DNA of 23,869 nucleotides from Blautia sp. (GTDB taxonomy: Bacteria; Bacillota; Clostridia; Lachnospirales; Lachnospiraceae): NCBI GenBank assembly GCA_030841965.1, contig JAUUSJ010000054.1, positions 1 through 23,869 on the forward strand, written 5' to 3'. Under the pieces are notes generated by a model. It was not told the origin of the DNA. It saw only the letters and a program-made list of their open reading frames with translations, and made no database searches. The translations under genes and the position numbers were made by a program. Below, in pieces: positions 1-7,448 of this stretch; within the stretch, counting starts at the first letter, position 1, and every line of letters starts with the position of its first letter.

Positions 1-62
1 TTTTTACCATATTTTGCATCAGAATTTCCCACTCGTTTCGCAATTACCTATAAATAATATAA

Positions 63-1826
63 CTAATTATCCTCTGTATTCCATTCTTCATTCAAGAAAT
101 TACTAAATTGATTATAAACTGGCATCAAATCTTCATAACAATTTTCTGTTTCAAGCTTTTTTATAAAGTCATTGTATGTTTCGCCAGGTAATCTGTATAC
201 TCCTAAATTGGCTATTTTCAATAGTATAATACTATTTACTCTTGAACGATTTAAGGCCGTGGCATCTATGACGACTTCGGCAAAAATATATCCCATCTCA
301 TACAAGCTATAAGTTGAAATTTCTGCAACCCAAATCGCCTTTGGCATAAGGACATTCGCATAGAATTTCTCATCATTTAATGTCTCACTGTTTATAATAC
401 GATAACTTTTATATTTTGCACTATTTGCTAAGTAATATCGTATCGTCACTGGATTATCTTCAGAAACATCCATGCATTCTGCCATATATCTATATTGCTC
501 ACACATCTCAATATCTGTTTCCTCTCGTGCTTTTCGCTGATACTTATCAATAATATTCTCAATAGCTAGTTTTATCATTTCATATTCTTGTGCAATAAAA
601 GTATCACAAATATTTATTGCTGAAGATGCTTCCAAAAAAATATGTCTATCCAAGGGAACAATATAAGCAACTAACTTATAATTTCTTCGTTGTGTAAATC
701 TGTCCATCTTTTCTTCTGAATATGGAATCTGATTATCATCTTGAACAATATAATTTTCATAAAGTTGTGATGTATCTATACAAGGAAGATTACCTAATCG
801 ATATATTTCACACTCATTAACCGTTTTTCTAGTTTTTCCATGACCGATAACTAACGCTGCATGTTTATTAACTTCTTGATTTGGTGCAGTAATTATTAAT
901 ATTGGAATAGCTGAATCAACATAATAATGAAACCAATCTTTAAAATCTGTAATATGTTGATTATCCCATGTTTGTTCTATTTTAAAATCATTTTCTCTTA
1001 TTATATCTGAGGAAATAGGTCCTATCTCAATATCGAACTTATATTCATCTCCACTATTTTCTGTTCGTTCTGCATCTTGGCTTCCTGCATAAATCATCGG
1101 AGAAAAGCCAAACTCACCTATCAAATATGATATATCATTACAATATAATCCATGTGATGGAAGAATTCGTTCTGATAAACGTCCTTTTAAACTTGTTTGA
1201 ATATCACTTGGTAAAACTTTCGCATACTGGCTAGAAGATGCAGACGCATAGTCACAAAGCTCACAAATAGCTGTTTCAGCGCACTTCATAACCGCTCCAT
1301 CTTGACTTAAAAATGGAAAAGCCCTTGTAGTATATGTATTTCCAAATAAATGACATTTGTACTCTGCTGTCTCCAAATATTTAAAAAGATATTCTTTTTC
1401 ATCGTCTGCCACTTTAAGCTCCATTTTATACGGATTTAATAATGTTCTTCCAAACGTATGATCAGTAGCACCAGAATACGATGGTCTGACAACAATAGCT
1501 CCAAGAAAATCTGAGTTTAACTTGTCATAAAATTTTTGTTCAAAAAATTCATCACTCATATGAGCATTGTGAAATAAAAAAAGGCGTTGACAATATCTTG
1601 GCCAATCAAAATGCGTTTTTGACCAATAATTATAATATGCATCCCTATAAACTGCATCAATATAATAATGTTCAATTACCACTGTAAGCTCTTTTTCTGG
1701 GAAACCATAACGTTTACATATAGCTTCAAAATCTTGTTTATCTAGCCACTGATTCTCTGTAAAAAACTTATCCAAATTATCTTTTTTGAGTATCTCTAGA
1801 CTTGTATTATCACATAATTTTTCCAT
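63..1826 (-). CDS. Large uncharacterised protein with papain/C39-like cysteine-peptidase motifs
   Basis: This is a protein of about 587 residues with no signal peptide and no obvious membrane segment. I do not recognise a named family. The middle carries what looks like a papain-fold triad. There is a Cys in a KCAETAICEL context (about residue 182), a His in NKHAALVIGHG (about 322), and an acidic/amide cluster, IVQDDNQIPY (about 361-369). This order and spacing resemble C39-like peptidases. An upstream GAIVVRP...GRTLLNP segment (about 109-131) looks like a conserved block in front of the Cys. I chose the ATG at 1826 because an AAAGG lies 7 nt upstream of it; the in-frame GTG at 1850 has no Shine-Dalgarno. 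The gene starts about 33 nt after the preceding membrane-protein gene, so the two are probably co-transcribed. Protease activity is inference. The fold could also belong to a catalytically different papain-like enzyme such as an amidase or transglutaminase. Confidence 0.6.
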   Translation of the reverse strand: MEKLCDNTSLEILKKDNLDKFFTENQWLDKQDFEAICKRYGFPEKELTVVIEHYYIDAVYRDAYYNYWSKTHFDWPRYCQRLFLFHNAHMSDEFFEQKFYDKLNSDFLGAIVVRPSYSGATDHTFGRTLLNPYKMELKVADDEKEYLFKYLETAEYKCHLFGNTYTTRAFPFLSQDGAVMKCAETAICELCDYASASSSQYAKVLPSDIQTSLKGRLSERILPSHGLYCNDISYLIGEFGFSPMIYAGSQDAERTENSGDEYKFDIEIGPISSDIIRENDFKIEQTWDNQHITDFKDWFHYYVDSAIPILIITAPNQEVNKHAALVIGHGKTRKTVNECEIYRLGNLPCIDTSQLYENYIVQDDNQIPYSEEKMDRFTQRRNYKLVAYIVPLDRHIFLEASSAINICDTFIAQEYEMIKLAIENIIDKYQRKAREETDIEMCEQYRYMAECMDVSEDNPVTIRYYLANSAKYKSYRIINSETLNDEKFYANVLMPKAIWVAEISTYSLYEMGYIFAEVVIDATALNRSRVNSIILLKIANLGVYRLPGETYNDFIKKLETENCYEDLMPVYNQFSNFLNEEWNTEDN

Positions 1827-1859
1827 ATTCAAACCTTTTCTCACTTTCACATATTTTAT

Positions 1860-2492
1860 TTAATAATGCAAAATAACTTTTTCTATTAAATGAATTTTAC
1901 CATCTGCTAAAATTTCAATGCATCCAATTCTATCCAACTGTGTAAGTTCATCTTGAAAAACACGTTCATCCATCACATCATAACCATGTAACACAAGAAT
2001 CTGATTTGCTTCTTGTAAACATTGTCGTTCTGTAGCTACGAAAAATTTATGTTTTTTATATTTCTGTAACACCATTATAATAGCTGTTGCATTTTCTCCT
2101 ATTTTAGTTTCAATCAGCGTAGACATAGACAATATACATGAAACAACTCCAGCTATTACCAAAATTGGATTATTGATATCCATTCCATAACTGGTTTCAA
2201 TTACTCCAGTTATGGTTCCTGCAATATTTCTCCAATCTAAATATGTATTTAAAATTATATTTCCAGCCTTATAACTTGTCACACTTAGATTATCCCTTAA
2301 TAATTGCCTATCTTCTATTAATACCGTTGCAGGTTTGTCCACATACCTAGGTGCTTCCAAAATCAACATATCCTCTGCTTCCAGTAATCGTATAATCTTA
2401 TCTGATTCATTAAACGTTATTTTTAACTCTTTTGCCAACTTTTTCGTAGCTTCTACCCTGAAATTTCCCAAAGCATTAATATCCCTTTTCAT
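1860..2492 (-). CDS. Small membrane protein with a winged-helix-like C-terminal region
   Basis: This 210-residue protein has no family I can name. The N-terminal ~50 residues are helical and charged. A hydrophobic stretch at about residues 108-126 is a good transmembrane candidate, followed by a shorter apolar stretch (about 134-142) that ends in a basic patch. The C-terminal ~60 residues have a pattern typical of winged helices: two helices, then a LADGKIHLIEKV hairpin. The start ATG has TAGGAG about 7-10 nt upstream. It is the first gene of a two-gene minus-strand unit with the papain-like gene. A membrane partner beside a possible protease would fit an effector/regulator pair, but no function can be assigned. 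The existence of the CDS is secure; the domain reading is tentative. Confidence 0.6.
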   Translation of the reverse strand: MKRDINALGNFRVEATKKLAKELKITFNESDKIIRLLEAEDMLILEAPRYVDKPATVLIEDRQLLRDNLSVTSYKAGNIILNTYLDWRNIAGTITGVIETSYGMDINNPILVIAGVVSCILSMSTLIETKIGENATAIIMVLQKYKKHKFFVATERQCLQEANQILVLHGYDVMDERVFQDELTQLDRIGCIEILADGKIHLIEKVILHY

Positions 2493-2984
2493 CCCTTTAC
2501 TCCTAAATATAAAATCTCACGATTTTTATTAATAATTTACTCATTTTATACACCTCATACTTTGCCTTACGATAAAGCAATAAAACTAATTATAGTACAA
2601 ACGAATTTGATCATTGATTTTTTCAACAACTTATAATAGCATAACTTTTTATAAATTAATAGAAAAAGTATTTCCTACGTGTCAAAACGTAACGATTCAA
2701 AAAATACATAAGAAAGGACGGTATCCTTATGATAAACAGTATACAACATTTTAAAAAAAATGAAACCCTTAAGTTAGAAAAAACTCAAATAAAATTTCTA
2801 AGTGTTCCCCTCAACTCCGTTTTCTTAATGATAGACACATTTTTTTGAAGTGTTTACTGGAAAGAAGATAAATTTATGCAACCCTCTTTTTAAAATTGAC
2901 TTGTGATTCGCCAGCCTGCGGAGTACAATGAAATTGGAAAGGTGCCAAAATAATAGCATCCATTGGAAAAGGAGGATGAGCCAT
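2493..2984. other. Intergenic region between divergent genes, with one weak small ORF
   Basis: These ~490 AT-rich bases separate the divergent membrane-protein gene (minus) and the AAA-ATPase gene (plus). On the minus strand TATAAT occurs at 2589-2594, but no convincing -35 lies 16-18 bp upstream, so it is only a possible start for the two-gene unit. On the plus strand a 39-codon ORF (2729-2848) is listed separately. The stretch 2795-2855 carries AAGTGTT twice and a GATAGACAC word that recall insertion-sequence ends, but I can identify no element. No terminator or RNA gene is visible. Confidence 0.5.
2729..2848 (+). CDS. Possible 39-aa peptide of unknown function, or gene remnant
   Basis: This short ORF starts MINSIQHFKKNETLKLE and stops at a TGA. 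An AAGGA lies upstream, but it is paired with TCCTT immediately before the ATG (2714-2728), which would form a 5-bp hairpin over the ribosome binding site. The composition is ordinary and no domain is visible. It could be a real leader-type peptide, the decayed 5' end of a lost gene, or chance. There is no independent support. Confidence 0.2.
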   Translation: MINSIQHFKKNETLKLEKTQIKFLSVPLNSVFLMIDTFF

Positions 2985-4658
2985 ATGCAGAAAAGAAAGT
3001 TGCCAGTTGGAATAGAGGATTTTGAGGAGATTCGAAGAGAAGGCTTCTATTATATAGATAAGACAGATCTCATCTGTGACTTATTGAACAATTGGGGAAA
3101 GGTCAATCTGTTCACTCGTCCACGTCGTTTTGGAAAAACTCTGAACATGAGTATGCTGAAATGCTTTTTTGAGGTTGGAACAGATAAGACATTGTTTGAT
3201 GGTCTGGTAATCTCACAGGAGATGGCATTGTGTGAAAAATATATGGGAAAGTTTCCAGTAATATTTATTTCGCTAAAAGGTGTTGATGGATTAACCTTTG
3301 ATAATGCGCGGGCTATGTTGTGGGAGGTTATCCGAAAAGAAACTCGACGTTTACAATACCTCTTAAAAGATGATAGACTTTCTGAATTAGATAGAGAAAG
3401 TTTTATAAGTCTTATGGTTGAGAAAGCAAGCGACACCGACATACAAAACTCTCTCTCCCTGTTAACAGAAATTCTATATAAATATCATGGACAAAAAGTA
3501 ATCCTGCTGATTGATGAGTATGATGTACCATTGGATAAGGCATTCCAGCATGGTTATTACGAGGAAATGGTATCGCTGATTCGTGGATTATTTGGGCAAG
3601 CGCTGAAGACCAATGAATTCTTGCAGTTTGCAATTTTGACAGGATGTCTGCGGGTGTCAAAGGAGAGCATCTTTACAGGTCTCAACAACTTCAAAATTCT
3701 CTCTGTTACAGATACCAGGTTTGATGAGCATTTTGGTTTTACGGAAGCAGAAGTGGAGCAACTTCTGAAGGACTACCAATTAGAAAACCATTTGGCGGAA
3801 ATGAAAGAGTGGTATGACGGATATCGCTTTGGAGACGTAAATATTTATTGTCCGTGGGATGTGGTCAGTTATGTGGATCATCTTGCGGCAGACCCTTATG
3901 CGGAGCCAGAAGCCTTCTGGATCAACACCAGCGGAAATGATCTAGTGAAGCGTTTTATTGATAAGGCAGATAAAACTACGCAAAGTGAGATAGAGCGTCT
4001 GATTGCGGGAGAAGCGATTGAAAAAGCGATTCGTTTAGATCTGACTTATAACGAATTAGACGCTAGCATTGCAAATTTGTGGAGTGTTCTTTTTACTACG
4101 GGCTATTTGACACAGAAAGGCAGAGCAGTAAGGGGCATCTATAAACTGGTAATCCCCAATCGAGAAATAAGGGAAGTTTTTGTTTTGCAGATACAGGAGT
4201 GGTTCAAAGAGACCACACTTGCAGATTCTACGAAAATCAATCGATTCTGCGCAGCTTTTCCAGTTGGAGATGTATCGACGATTCAAGATATGTTGCATGA
4301 CTATCTGTGGGATTCGATTAGTATAAGGGATACAGCAGTGCGGACGAGTATGAAGGAGAACTTCTATCATGGTATGGTATTAGGCTTATTGCGGAGTCAG
4401 GGAAACTGGCTGATTCAGTCCAATGCGGAGACTGGGGAAGGCTATAGTGATATATCTATAAGTACGCCTGAGCGTATAGGAATTGTGATTGAACTGAAGT
4501 ATGCAAATGATGGAAATCTAGAAGCGGCATGTACAAAGGCATTAAGGCAGATTGAAGAAAAGAAATATGCAGTTGGTCTGCAACGTCGTGGAATGAAAAG
4601 TGTCATGCGGTATGGAATGGCATTTTGGGAAAAAGAATGTATGGTGGTCATAGCCTAA
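2985..4658 (+). CDS. AAA-ATPase-like protein with C-terminal PD-(D/E)XK nuclease-like domain
   Basis: The protein has about 557 residues. The N-terminus, KLPVGIEDFEEIRREGFYYIDKT, is written here only as LPVGIEDFEEI and FYYIDKT, which are hallmarks of the AAA-ATPase_like family (PF09820). A Walker A variant, RPRRFGKTLNMSML, lies at about 45-58, and a Walker B, VILLIDEYD, at about 172-180. The last ~75 residues hold a PD-(D/E)XK pattern: D in GYSDISIS (about 489), then E and K in VIELKYA (about 503 and 505). This matches PDDEXK_9 (PF08011), which usually follows the ATPase domain. I chose ATG 2985 because GGAGG lies 9 nt upstream; the in-frame ATG at 2928 has no ribosome site. The family is often repeated many times in anaerobe genomes, and its biological role is not established. 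The gene is intact, alone on its strand, and next to transposon debris. Confidence 0.85.
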   Translation: MQKRKLPVGIEDFEEIRREGFYYIDKTDLICDLLNNWGKVNLFTRPRRFGKTLNMSMLKCFFEVGTDKTLFDGLVISQEMALCEKYMGKFPVIFISLKGVDGLTFDNARAMLWEVIRKETRRLQYLLKDDRLSELDRESFISLMVEKASDTDIQNSLSLLTEILYKYHGQKVILLIDEYDVPLDKAFQHGYYEEMVSLIRGLFGQALKTNEFLQFAILTGCLRVSKESIFTGLNNFKILSVTDTRFDEHFGFTEAEVEQLLKDYQLENHLAEMKEWYDGYRFGDVNIYCPWDVVSYVDHLAADPYAEPEAFWINTSGNDLVKRFIDKADKTTQSEIERLIAGEAIEKAIRLDLTYNELDASIANLWSVLFTTGYLTQKGRAVRGIYKLVIPNREIREVFVLQIQEWFKETTLADSTKINRFCAAFPVGDVSTIQDMLHDYLWDSISIRDTAVRTSMKENFYHGMVLGLLRSQGNWLIQSNAETGEGYSDISISTPERIGIVIELKYANDGNLEAACTKALRQIEEKKYAVGLQRRGMKSVMRYGMAFWEKECMVVIA

Positions 4659-4711
4659 TATTCGATAAGTATTTCAATTGTAAATGCTTCAAAAAAGGCG
4701 TCTATGAAAAA

Positions 4712-4727
4712 TACCACCAAAGTGGTA
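4712..4727 (+). terminator. Short hairpin after the AAA-ATPase gene
   Basis: TACCAC-CAAA-GTGGTA forms a perfect 6-bp stem with a 4-nt loop, 54 nt beyond the stop codon. No clean T-run follows, because the 67-bp inverted repeat begins at the next base. It may be a weak terminator or a flank of the mobile element. Confidence 0.3.
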
Positions 4728-4794
4728 GAGGCTGTTTCACGTTTTGTGTAAAGTAAAAAACTGATATAAAATGTATGAATCATGATAAGGGCAG
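4728..4794 (+). repeat. Left copy of a 67-bp inverted repeat
   Basis: It begins GAGGCTGTTTCACGTTTT and ends ATAAGGGCAG. It matches the reverse complement of 6173-6239 at 64 of 67 positions, the differences being single substitutions at 4746, 4755 and 4784. Both outer ends carry GAGGCTGTTTCA, which looks like an insertion-sequence or MITE terminus. No target-site duplication is evident outside the two copies. Confidence 0.85.
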
Positions 4795-4818
4795 ATTTTA
4801 CCTTCTGCTCTTACCTGC

Positions 4819-4846
4819 ATTATACCGCAGAATTTTAGTGTGTCAA
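4819..4846 (-). promoter_or_regulatory. Consensus sigma-A-type promoter inside the mobile element
   Basis: On the minus strand TTGACA (4846-4841) is followed after 16 bp by TATAAT (4824-4819), both hexamers exact. Transcription would start near 4812 and leave the element leftwards, antisense to the end of the AAA-ATPase gene. The transcript would open with an imperfect 11-bp stem, GTAAGAGCAGA against TCTGCCCTTAT, with an 8-nt loop. No gene follows in that direction, so its function is unknown. The match itself is exact. Confidence 0.55.
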
Positions 4847-4883
4847 GGACAATTCAGGATATTTCCTAGAATTCTCCTTATTC

Positions 4884-4923
4884 TATTTTAGAAGGGGAAA
4901 TCAATGGATTTCCCTCTAAAATA
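4884..4923 (-). terminator. Strong hairpin just past the transposase stop
   Basis: TATTTTAGA plus GGGAAATC pair with their complements to give 17 bp around an AATG loop, with a 2-nt bulge. The hairpin begins 2 nt beyond the transposase stop codon. It lacks a long T-run on the minus strand, so it may act as a terminator or as a barrier to read-through into the insertion sequence. Confidence 0.5.
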
Positions 4924-4925
4924 TC

Positions 4926-6100
4926 TTAATAATGAAGCCCTTCTAAACGTTCTTCAAAATAGATTTCCAATTGAGAATAAATTCGTCCCCAATCTTTTCG
5001 ATGTCCTGTCCATTTTTTGGTAATGTCCATCATCGCCAAGTATAACATCTTTAAAAGGCTGTCGTCCGAAGGAAAAACAGATTTTGATTTTGTCACCTTT
5101 CGTAACTGGCGGTGAAATCCTTCGATGGTATTTGTAGTATAAATGAGTCGCCTCACTTCCTCTGGATACTTAAAATAAGTCGAAAGAGTTGCCCAATGTT
5201 CTTTCCAGGATTTATAGATTTTAGGATATTTTTCATTCCATTTTTCTCCAAACTCTTCTAGATTGGATAGAGCAATTGGCTCTGATGGCGCTGTATAGAC
5301 TGATTTTAAATCTGCCATAAGCTTCCTCAAGTCTTTATAGGAAACATACTTAGTTGAATTCCTGATTTGATGAATGATGCATTGCTGTATTTCTGCATGA
5401 GGATACACAGCCTCAATTGCCTGTGGAAAGCCACTTAATCCGTCTACACAAGTGATTAAAATCTCTTCTACTCCTCGATTTTTTAGATTATTCATAATAG
5501 AAAGCCAAAACTTTGCACTTTCATTTTCTCCTACATACATTCCTAGCACATCTTTCGTTCCCGACATATCAATTCCTATCACAATGTACACGGCACGTTT
5601 TACGATTCTTCCTTCTCTTCGAACATGATAATGAATGGCATCCATAAATACAACTGCATATACTTCTTATACTTCTTCTAGTGAACGTTCTTGCCATTCT
5701 CTCACAAGGGGAAGAATTTTGTCTGTAATTCGACTAATTTTTTCTTCCATATCTTGCGTTACTGTATTTTGATATTTTTTCACTACTTGTGGTTGTAATT
5801 CTCCTTTTCGATCTCTTGGAATCCCGACATCCATGTCTCCATAGCTTGTATGCATTGTTTTTTCGAATATCCATTTCGACTATTTTTTGTTTCTTTGTTT
5901 CGATAATCATACTTTGAATATCCTAGCTCTTCCTCCATTTCTGCATCTAGGGTCCCCTCTAGGATAATTGACATCATATCTCTCATGATAGAATTCACAT
6001 CGGTTCCATCTTTGATATGAACATCATGTTCTGCCATGTACTGACTCATCATTTCTCTTAATGCTGCTTTCTGTGGTGTATCTTTTTTTCTTCGTGCCAT
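4926..6100 (-). pseudogene. IS256-family transposase, disrupted
   Basis: The reading frame resembles a mutator-type IS256 transposase, normally near 400 residues. The start is MARRKKD at 6100, with GGAGG 8 nt upstream. DDE-type landmarks survive: VIGIDMSG, the Asp in DGLSGFPQA, and the Glu in NTIEGFHRQL. Three lesions are visible. A run of six A near 5860 puts ...GYSKK out of frame with MHTSYGDMDV; one more A would restore SKKTMHTS. About 30 residues normally present between VVKKYQ and ITDKILPLV are missing. An in-frame TAA at 5667-5669 lies in a short direct duplication, GAAGTATAA/GAAGTATAT. The gene cannot make an active transposase. Confidence 0.9.
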
Positions 6101-6173
6101 AATAAAACCTCCAAACTTTGTAATTTCTATCTTACACCAGTTTGAAGGTTTACACAAACTTTGGGACACTCCC
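4926..6173 (-). mobile_element. IS256-family insertion sequence remnant
   Basis: The transposase-start side ends in GGGAGTGTCCC (6173-6163, minus strand) continuing AAAGTTTGTGTAAA, a typical IS256-type terminus. No matching end is recognisable on the other side of the transposase before the left 67-bp repeat. The left boundary is therefore uncertain, and the 3' end is either degraded or lies undetected in 4795-4884. The whole remnant sits between the two 67-bp inverted repeats, so it looks inserted within another element. It lies directly downstream of the polysaccharide operon. Confidence 0.7.
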
Positions 6174-6239
6174 TGCCCTTATTATGATTCATACATTTTA
6201 TATCAGTTTTTCACTTTACATAAAACGTGAAACAGCCTC
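6173..6239 (-). repeat. Right copy of the 67-bp inverted repeat
   Basis: This is the partner of 4728-4794, with 64 of 67 identical positions in inverted orientation. Its inner edge abuts the GGGAGTGTCCC end of the IS256 remnant. Its outer edge lies 57 bp from the stop codon of the last operon gene, so any original operon terminator may have been displaced or lost. Confidence 0.85.
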
Positions 6240-6295
6240 CATCACCCAGTCTATTTTCTATTTAACTACTCTTTTTGGAAGTACTTACAGTCAAC

Positions 6296-7408
6296 TTAAT
6301 CTTTTCCAATAAATTTATGATTTTTTGTAATCCAAACTTGCATATATGGAGTATATCTAAGTAATAAATATTTTGCAAAACTTTTTATTGATGAAAGTTC
6401 ATTAGGCTTTATCGTCTCTCCAGATATTCTATCCAAATATGCTTCAACAGCAGTATTTATTCTCAATTCTATATTCTCATCAAGCCACTGATTTAAACAA
6501 TTTGCCAATCCATGCTCGGCTAAAGTAAACTGTATATCTCCAATTGCATTTATCAGCTTTTTATTTGAGAATTTACGGTCTATTCCTCTTGCATATTTTA
6601 ACTGATAACTACGATTAAAATCTCTACAAAAATCTTCTGCATTATCAATATAATATACAAAAATTTTCTTTTTTAATCGATTCTCCAAGACATTTATATA
6701 AATATCCAATACATTTTTCCAAGTTACACATTCTGACCCTGCTATATGAAATATTTCTCCTATAGCTCTAGAATTATTAACAAGAAGTGCTATAGCCATA
6801 GCAACGTCATCCCCAAATGACATTGTAGTTACGATATCAGTTAAATCACGTGGAAATACAATACTTCTTCCTAAAATAGCCCTGTATAACCATTCTTCTT
6901 TCTCATAGGTCGCTAATTGTAATCTATTACTGTTATATGTCAAACTCGGTCTAACAATTGTCCAGTTTTTTTTACCAGACTGTATAAGTAAATTTTCTTG
7001 TCTCGCTTTAGTAAGTCCGTATTCTTCGGTCTTTAAATAATCCAAGTCTTTACATACATCTAATAACCTCGGTGATTCCTCTGTCATGCAAACGTTCGAT
7101 TCTGCATAAACTCTGGCAGAACTAATATATACATATTGTCTTGTAGAAGATAAAAATAAATTAATTCTATTTGCAAATTCTTTTGTAGTATAAACCATAA
7201 AATCAATGATAGCATCATATTGATTATTCTCACAAAGATTATTAATAAAATTCACATCATGAGCATCACCTTTAATATAAGATACTCTATCATTTTCTGG
7301 CTTTCGTTCACTTCTAGATGTCACAATAACTTTATAATCCATTGACGATAATTTTTTAACCAATGGCGTTCCTATTGCTCCAGTTCCTCCTAATACAAGT
7401 ACTTTCAC
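6296..7408 (-). CDS. NAD-dependent epimerase/dehydratase (extended SDR), last gene of the polysaccharide operon
   Basis: The protein has 370 residues. An N-terminal Rossmann motif, VLVLGGTGAIG (residues 3-13), and a YGLTK sequence (about 130) matching the YxxxK active site place it in the extended short-chain dehydrogenase family that modifies nucleotide sugars. A serine pair just before it, YISSARVY, fits the catalytic Ser/Thr. The C-terminal ~60 residues run longer than in typical sugar epimerases and have no recognised motif. The start is a GTG at 7408 with GGAAGGGG 7 nt upstream. It follows the MenD-like gene by 40 nt, so the two may act on one sugar precursor. The exact reaction (epimerisation, reduction or dehydration) cannot be read from the sequence. 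Confidence 0.8.
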   Translation of the reverse strand: MKVLVLGGTGAIGTPLVKKLSSMDYKVIVTSRSERKPENDRVSYIKGDAHDVNFINNLCENNQYDAIIDFMVYTTKEFANRINLFLSSTRQYVYISSARVYAESNVCMTEESPRLLDVCKDLDYLKTEEYGLTKARQENLLIQSGKKNWTIVRPSLTYNSNRLQLATYEKEEWLYRAILGRSIVFPRDLTDIVTTMSFGDDVAMAIALLVNNSRAIGEIFHIAGSECVTWKNVLDIYINVLENRLKKKIFVYYIDNAEDFCRDFNRSYQLKYARGIDRKFSNKKLINAIGDIQFTLAEHGLANCLNQWLDENIELRINTAVEAYLDRISGETIKPNELSSIKSFAKYLLLRYTPYMQVWITKNHKFIGKD

Positions 7409-7448
7409 TAATAATCCCCTTCCTATCTTGTAACATAGGTTTTTACTC

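Noticed and set aside
2795..2855. Possible insertion-sequence end upstream of the AAA-ATPase gene
   Set aside because: Only short words resemble IS ends; no partner repeat, transposase fragment or target duplication was found.
5783..6169. 128-codon frame as a separate small gene
   Set aside because: It is the N-terminal part of the IS256 transposase reading out of frame after a lost base; its last ~25 residues are frameshift product.
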